A DNA stretch of 64,000 nucleotides, taken from positions 310,001-374,000 of the forward strand of contig CAWFFJ010000022.1 of assembly GCA_963814875.1 (NCBI GenBank), in the 5' to 3' direction. Position 1 is the first letter of the stretch. Every line of letters starts with the position of its first letter. Below the pieces are notes generated by a model. The model had not been told where the DNA came from, made no database searches, and worked only from the letters and a program-made list of their open reading frames with translations. The stretch is from CAVSIS01 sp963814875 (GTDB lineage Bacteria; Acidobacteriota; Thermoanaerobaculia; Thermoanaerobaculales; Sulfomarinibacteraceae). Below, piece by piece: positions 61,149-64,000 of the stretch. The position numbers were made by a program, and so were the translations under genes.

Positions 61149-62207
61149 TCAGCGTCGTAGGTGCTGCTCAGGGCGCAGGTAGCGCAGCACGCAGCCGACT
61201 CCCCCGTACTGCATCAGCGTGTAGCTGTCGGCGACCGTCTCGATGGCCGCGCCGGAGAGTGTCGCGAGGCGAACCAGCTCCTCGCGCGTCGTCTCGTCGT
61301 CGAGCTCGCGGGAGATGACCAGGGTGTCGACCTGTCCGTACTCGAGGGCCTCGCGGCTGGCCTTCTCGCCCACCACCGCAAGCCCGTCGACGTGGAGGCC
61401 GCGGCGCAGCTTCTCCACCGCGGCGAGCGACTCCTTCTGCTCCTGTTCGACAAACGCGGCGAGGGTTGCGTTCACGATGTCCCCGAGACGGCTCGACCCC
61501 GACACCGGGACCGAGTCGACCAGGAGCCCGGACAGCGCCTTCGGGACCGCCTTCGCGAACCTGGCCGTGGCGCGGGGGCTCCCGGCGAGCACGACGTGCC
61601 GGTAGTCGCCCTCACGGACCAGACGCTCAACCAGCTGCACCTGCTCGTGGAGGAAGCGCTCCGAGCGCTGACGCAGGCTCGAGCGGTAGCGCTCGCGGGT
61701 CCACTCCCGCCCAACCCGCTCCGCCGTATCGGGCTGCTCGGCCCAGGTCGTCTCGGTGACCGTGCCGAGGTTGACCTCGAGGATTCGGGCGCTGGTCTCG
61801 GTCAGGAGCACGACCACGAAGCGGTGGTAGGTGTCTTCGAGCTCGACCAGGTGGTAGATGTTGGGCAGCGGATCGACCGCTACCCGGATCGGTAGCGGGA
61901 GGCGGAACTGGAGCGCTTTGAACAACGGCGCTTCGCCGCTGCGCGCGAACAGGGCCACGCCCCGGGCCGAGGGCTCCACTTGGCCCGAGTCGATGAAGGC
62001 CAGCACCTTGGCGAACGCCTCCTTGAGGTCGGCGCGTTCACGGCCGACGAACGAGCGTTCGACCAGGCGCGCCCGTTCGACGACGTAGCGCCGCGCCTTG
62101 GCGGCCGATCCGTCCGGGAGGTCGAGATAGCAGCTCACCACCGGGCTCGACGTCTCCTCGACCAGGGCGAGCTCACGCAGATGTCGGCGCAGGGTCTCAG
62201 GCTGCAT
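61149..62207 (-). CDS. baeRF-type (bacterial eRF1-like) protein
   Basis: 352 residues. ATG 62207 has TGAGGAGG upstream. The sequence VVSCYLDLPDGSAAKARRYV, VALFARSGEAPLFKALQF, HRFVVVLLTETSARILEVNL, HVVLAGSPRATARF, and the L7Ae-like C-terminus (VDTLVISRELDDETTREELV, ADSYTLMQYGGVGCVLRY) follows the bacterial archaeo-eukaryotic release factor superfamily. No GGQ is visible in the middle loop. In relatives such proteins are linked to ribosome rescue or stress; the function of this subgroup is not established. Confidence 0.82.
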   Translation of the reverse strand: MQPETLRRHLRELALVEETSSPVVSCYLDLPDGSAAKARRYVVERARLVERSFVGRERADLKEAFAKVLAFIDSGQVEPSARGVALFARSGEAPLFKALQFRLPLPIRVAVDPLPNIYHLVELEDTYHRFVVVLLTETSARILEVNLGTVTETTWAEQPDTAERVGREWTRERYRSSLRQRSERFLHEQVQLVERLVREGDYRHVVLAGSPRATARFAKAVPKALSGLLVDSVPVSGSSRLGDIVNATLAAFVEQEQKESLAAVEKLRRGLHVDGLAVVGEKASREALEYGQVDTLVISRELDDETTREELVRLATLSGAAIETVADSYTLMQYGGVGCVLRYLRPEQHLRR

Positions 62208-62246
62208 GGAGTCCTCCTCACTCCATCCTACGATCGCCGTCCAGGC

Positions 62247-62345
62247 AGCAGCGCATTCCGCAGAGCCCTTCTCGTGAGCACCTTCGGGGCGAGCGCGCGC
62301 GGAGGCTCTGCGGAAAGCGCTGCTCTGGATTCGCTCCGCGAATCC
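62247..62345 (+). repeat. Structured intergenic element, copy 3
   Basis: Inverted arms AGCAGCGCATTCCGCAGAGC (62247-62266) and GCTCTGCGGAAAGCGCTGCT (62305-62324), 19 of 20 paired, loop of 38 bases, then GGATTCGCTCCGCGAATCC (62327-62345). This copy lies upstream of the baeRF gene start, not directly behind a stop codon. Confidence 0.9.
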
Positions 62346-62509
62346 TGATGAAGGTGTCGCTGTTTGGCGGGGGAGCATTGACTTGTGGCCGGCCGCCACG
62401 CCTCCTCGGACGGCCCCCTCACGCTCGCCGCAACCCGACCGGACGATCATCTGCCGTGGGAAGGCGCCACCTCGTGGCCCCGAACAACCTCGAACCTACC
62501 TTGCGCGAA

Positions 62510-62542
62510 GCGCAAGAGAGAAATACGAGGCGTCCAGCCTCG
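62510..62542 (-). terminator. Intrinsic terminator of the CGGC gene
   Basis: Read on the minus strand, CGAGGC and GCCTCG (62526-62542) pair around a 5-base loop and are followed by TATTTCTCTCTT, a T-rich tract, six bases after the stop codon. Confidence 0.75.
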
Positions 62543-62547
62543 GATTT

Positions 62548-62904
62548 CTAAAGCTCGTGCGTCCCGACGAAGACCGGTACGCCGAGCTTGCCCTCGATCA
62601 GCGGGACCAGGCGATCGAGGTCCATCGGGCAACCCATCGCAGCCCGGGCCTTCTGCACGCAGGTGCCGAAGTAGACCGCGTCGACGTCGACGTCGAGGGC
62701 ATCGAGGACCACGCACTGAAGGTCGAGCCGCGGCAGCACGAGCCCGGGGCAGTCCCCGCACCCAGTCTTGAACGCGACCACGACGTCGTCGTCATTGGCG
62801 AATGCGAAGAGGCGCTCGTTGACCGCCTTGTAGCACTTCGCGCAGCCCACACAGCTGGCGTCCTGGATGCGCTCGCAGTACACGATGCCGATGCGTCTGC
62901 TCAT
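62548..62904 (-). CDS. CGGC domain-containing protein
   Basis: 118 residues. MSRRIGIVYCERIQDASCVG starts the CGGC domain; Cys10, Cys18, Cys21, Cys24 (CVGCAKC) and Cys49/Cys52 (TGCGDCPG) probably bind metal or an Fe-S cluster. The family is small, cytosolic and of unknown activity. GGAGG precedes ATG 62904. Confidence 0.85.
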   Translation of the reverse strand: MSRRIGIVYCERIQDASCVGCAKCYKAVNERLFAFANDDDVVVAFKTGCGDCPGLVLPRLDLQCVVLDALDVDVDAVYFGTCVQKARAAMGCPMDLDRLVPLIEGKLGVPVFVGTHEL

Positions 62905-63012
62905 CTCGGTCCTCCTCCCACTACACTCGCCCGGAGCTGTACCAACGTCAATGGAACCGGATGATCACACGTGCAAGCAAGTGGATCTGCGCCGGCTGCA
63001 AGATGCGGCTCT

Positions 63013-63193
63013 AGCCTGCACTTCTCACCACCTCTCTACTGTGGGCGCCGATCTGCCAGCCATCGGCGGCCCTTTTGGGGCTCGGCGCCTGCGACGTATG
63101 GACCCATACGATTCGGCACCTCGTCGCTCAATGACCCAGCGCTGACAGGCACCTCGGCGCCCTCGCGACGTGACGAGGTGAGAAGTGCAGGCT
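63013..63193. repeat. 181-bp nested inverted-repeat element
   Basis: This fills most of the 351-base gap 62905-63255, which has no gene. Outer arms AGCCTGCACTTCTCACC (63013-63029) and GGTGAGAAGTGCAGGCT (63177-63193) are a perfect 17 bp; inner arms GGGCGCCGA (63043-63051) and TCGGCGCCC (63154-63162) a perfect 9 bp; a third hairpin CGTATGG-AC-CCATACG sits inside (63095-63110). The folding resembles a multi-branched RNA. Confidence 0.85.
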
Positions 63194-63255
63194 TGCCCAG
63201 GTAGACTCGCGGGAACAGGGGCCGGCCGCTGCCTGGCCGAGCCGAGGAGGTTGCC

Positions 63256-63885
63256 GTGCCGCTTCAGCGCGTCCTCGACCAGATCGAGATCCGGGTCCTT
63301 GGCTGCCTGTTGGAGAAGGAGCAGGCGACGCCGGACCTCTACCCGCTGACCGTCAATGCCCTGGTCGCCGCGTGCAACCAGCGCACGAGCCGGGAACCGG
63401 TCATGAACCTGGACGCCGCCGACGTCTCGGCGACCCTCGACCGGCTCCACGCGCAGGTGCTGGTGTGGCCGGTCGCCTCCACCCGCAGTGAGCGCTGGCG
63501 TCACACGCTCGACCGCCAGCTCGAGCTCGACCGGGCGCGCAAAGCGGTGCTGACCCTGCTCATGTTGCGCGGTGCCCAGACCCCTGGCGAGCTGCGCAGC
63601 CGCAGCGAGAGGCTCCACGCCTTCGCCTCGGTCGATGAGGTCGAGTCTGCGCTCGAGGCGCTTGCGCAGGGCCCCGAGCCGATCGTCGTCCAGCTTCCGC
63701 GCGGACCCGGGCAGAAAGAAGCGCGATGGGCCCACCTCCTCGCCGGCGAGGTCGATCCCCAAACGCCGACGCGGCGGGACGTCTCGCCGCGTCCCGCAGC
63801 GACGCCCGACCGCCTCGCTCAGCTCGAGGCGCGCGTGTCCGAGCTCGAGGCCAGACTCGCCGCGATCGAGGAGCGCCTCACCTAG
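63256..63885 (+). CDS. YceH/DUF480 family protein
   Basis: 209 residues. LDQIEIRVLGCLLEKEQATP, then LYPLTVNALVAACNQRTSRE and GAQTPGELRSRSERLHAF are the conserved duplicated winged-helix blocks. The end (LAQLEARVSELEARLAAIEE) is a short coiled coil. GTG 63256 follows GAGGAGG. The family is probably DNA-binding, but its targets are not known. Confidence 0.92.
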   Translation: MPLQRVLDQIEIRVLGCLLEKEQATPDLYPLTVNALVAACNQRTSREPVMNLDAADVSATLDRLHAQVLVWPVASTRSERWRHTLDRQLELDRARKAVLTLLMLRGAQTPGELRSRSERLHAFASVDEVESALEALAQGPEPIVVQLPRGPGQKEARWAHLLAGEVDPQTPTRRDVSPRPAATPDRLAQLEARVSELEARLAAIEERLT

Positions 63886-63982
63886 CAGCGCGGGCCACAG
63901 AGCCCCATGTCAGGAACACCTCTTGGGGGGCGGTCGCAGGGGCTCTACGGCCCGCGCTGGATTGGATTCGCATCGCGAATCC
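63886..63982 (+). repeat. Structured intergenic element, copy 4
   Basis: It starts at the base after the yceH stop. Arms 63886-63906 and 63939-63959 pair at 19 of 21 positions (CAGCGCGGGCC / GGCCCGCGCTG with GAGCCCC / GGGGCTC), followed by GGATTCGCATCGCGAATCC (63964-63982). Confidence 0.9.
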
Positions 63983-64000
63983 TGGTGGAGCGGTTGTACT

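Overview
The window looks like high-GC chromosomal DNA from a Gram-negative bacterium, probably an Acidobacteriota member (Thermoanaerobaculia-like). The reasons are TolC and several outer-membrane beta-barrels, a serine/threonine kinase fused to a PD40-type propeller, a MacB-like ABC exporter run by a sigma-54 two-component pair, polyhydroxyalkanoate (PHA) granule proteins and class I-type HMG-CoA reductase. The phylum is an inference; no rRNA or marker gene settles it. No tRNA, rRNA, transposase, phage gene or CRISPR array was seen.

Region 1 (1-12.2 kb): the 5' end of a DUF1015 gene, then a copper/silver efflux island on the plus strand: small Cys-rich exported protein, TolC, CusB-like adaptor, CusA-like RND pump, DUF3347 protein, Cu+ P-type ATPase, and two exported proteins that are each frameshifted. 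Region 2 (12.2-25.2 kb): MOSC protein, surface beta-helix protein with a C-terminal sorting-like tail, PilZ/AMIN-like membrane protein, M64 peptidase, YjbQ-like protein, dehydrogenase-like protein, DUF1820, signal peptidase I, a divergent Nramp-like transporter and a UbiD-family decarboxylase. Region 3 (25.4-31.9 kb): a frameshifted PAS/GAF/GGDEF/EAL protein, then a PHA locus (phaR, patatin, SCP2-like protein, phasin). The phaR and phasin promoters carry matching palindromes between or around their -35 and -10 boxes, which predicts PhaR repression of both.

Region 4 (31.9-47.9 kb): UbiB-like kinase, HMG-CoA reductase, outer-membrane proteins, crotonase, SDR, EEP nuclease-like protein, DUF481, MscS, GNAT proteins, an acyl-CoA carboxylase carboxyltransferase and a UvrD-type helicase. 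Region 5 (48-64 kb): thioredoxin, TruA, Ser/Thr kinase-propeller, an exported ACP-like protein, ExoIII, then a minus-strand exporter operon (HlyD, ATPase, two FtsX permeases) with a sigma-54 promoter and two 14-bp dyads 22 bp apart, followed by its likely NtrC-type regulator and histidine kinase. The end holds a baeRF-like protein, a CGGC protein and YceH.

The most novel signal is non-coding. A roughly 90-99 bp element (long inverted repeat, then the palindrome GGATTCGC-N3-GCGAATCC) occurs four times in intergenic DNA. Arm sequences differ between copies but pairing is kept. Three other structured intergenic repeats are also present: 4139-4281 with 39066-39204, 21775-21914, and 63013-63193. 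Three genes carry single frameshifts and one convergent gene pair looks fused by a deletion, so either assembly errors or gene decay affect this sequence.
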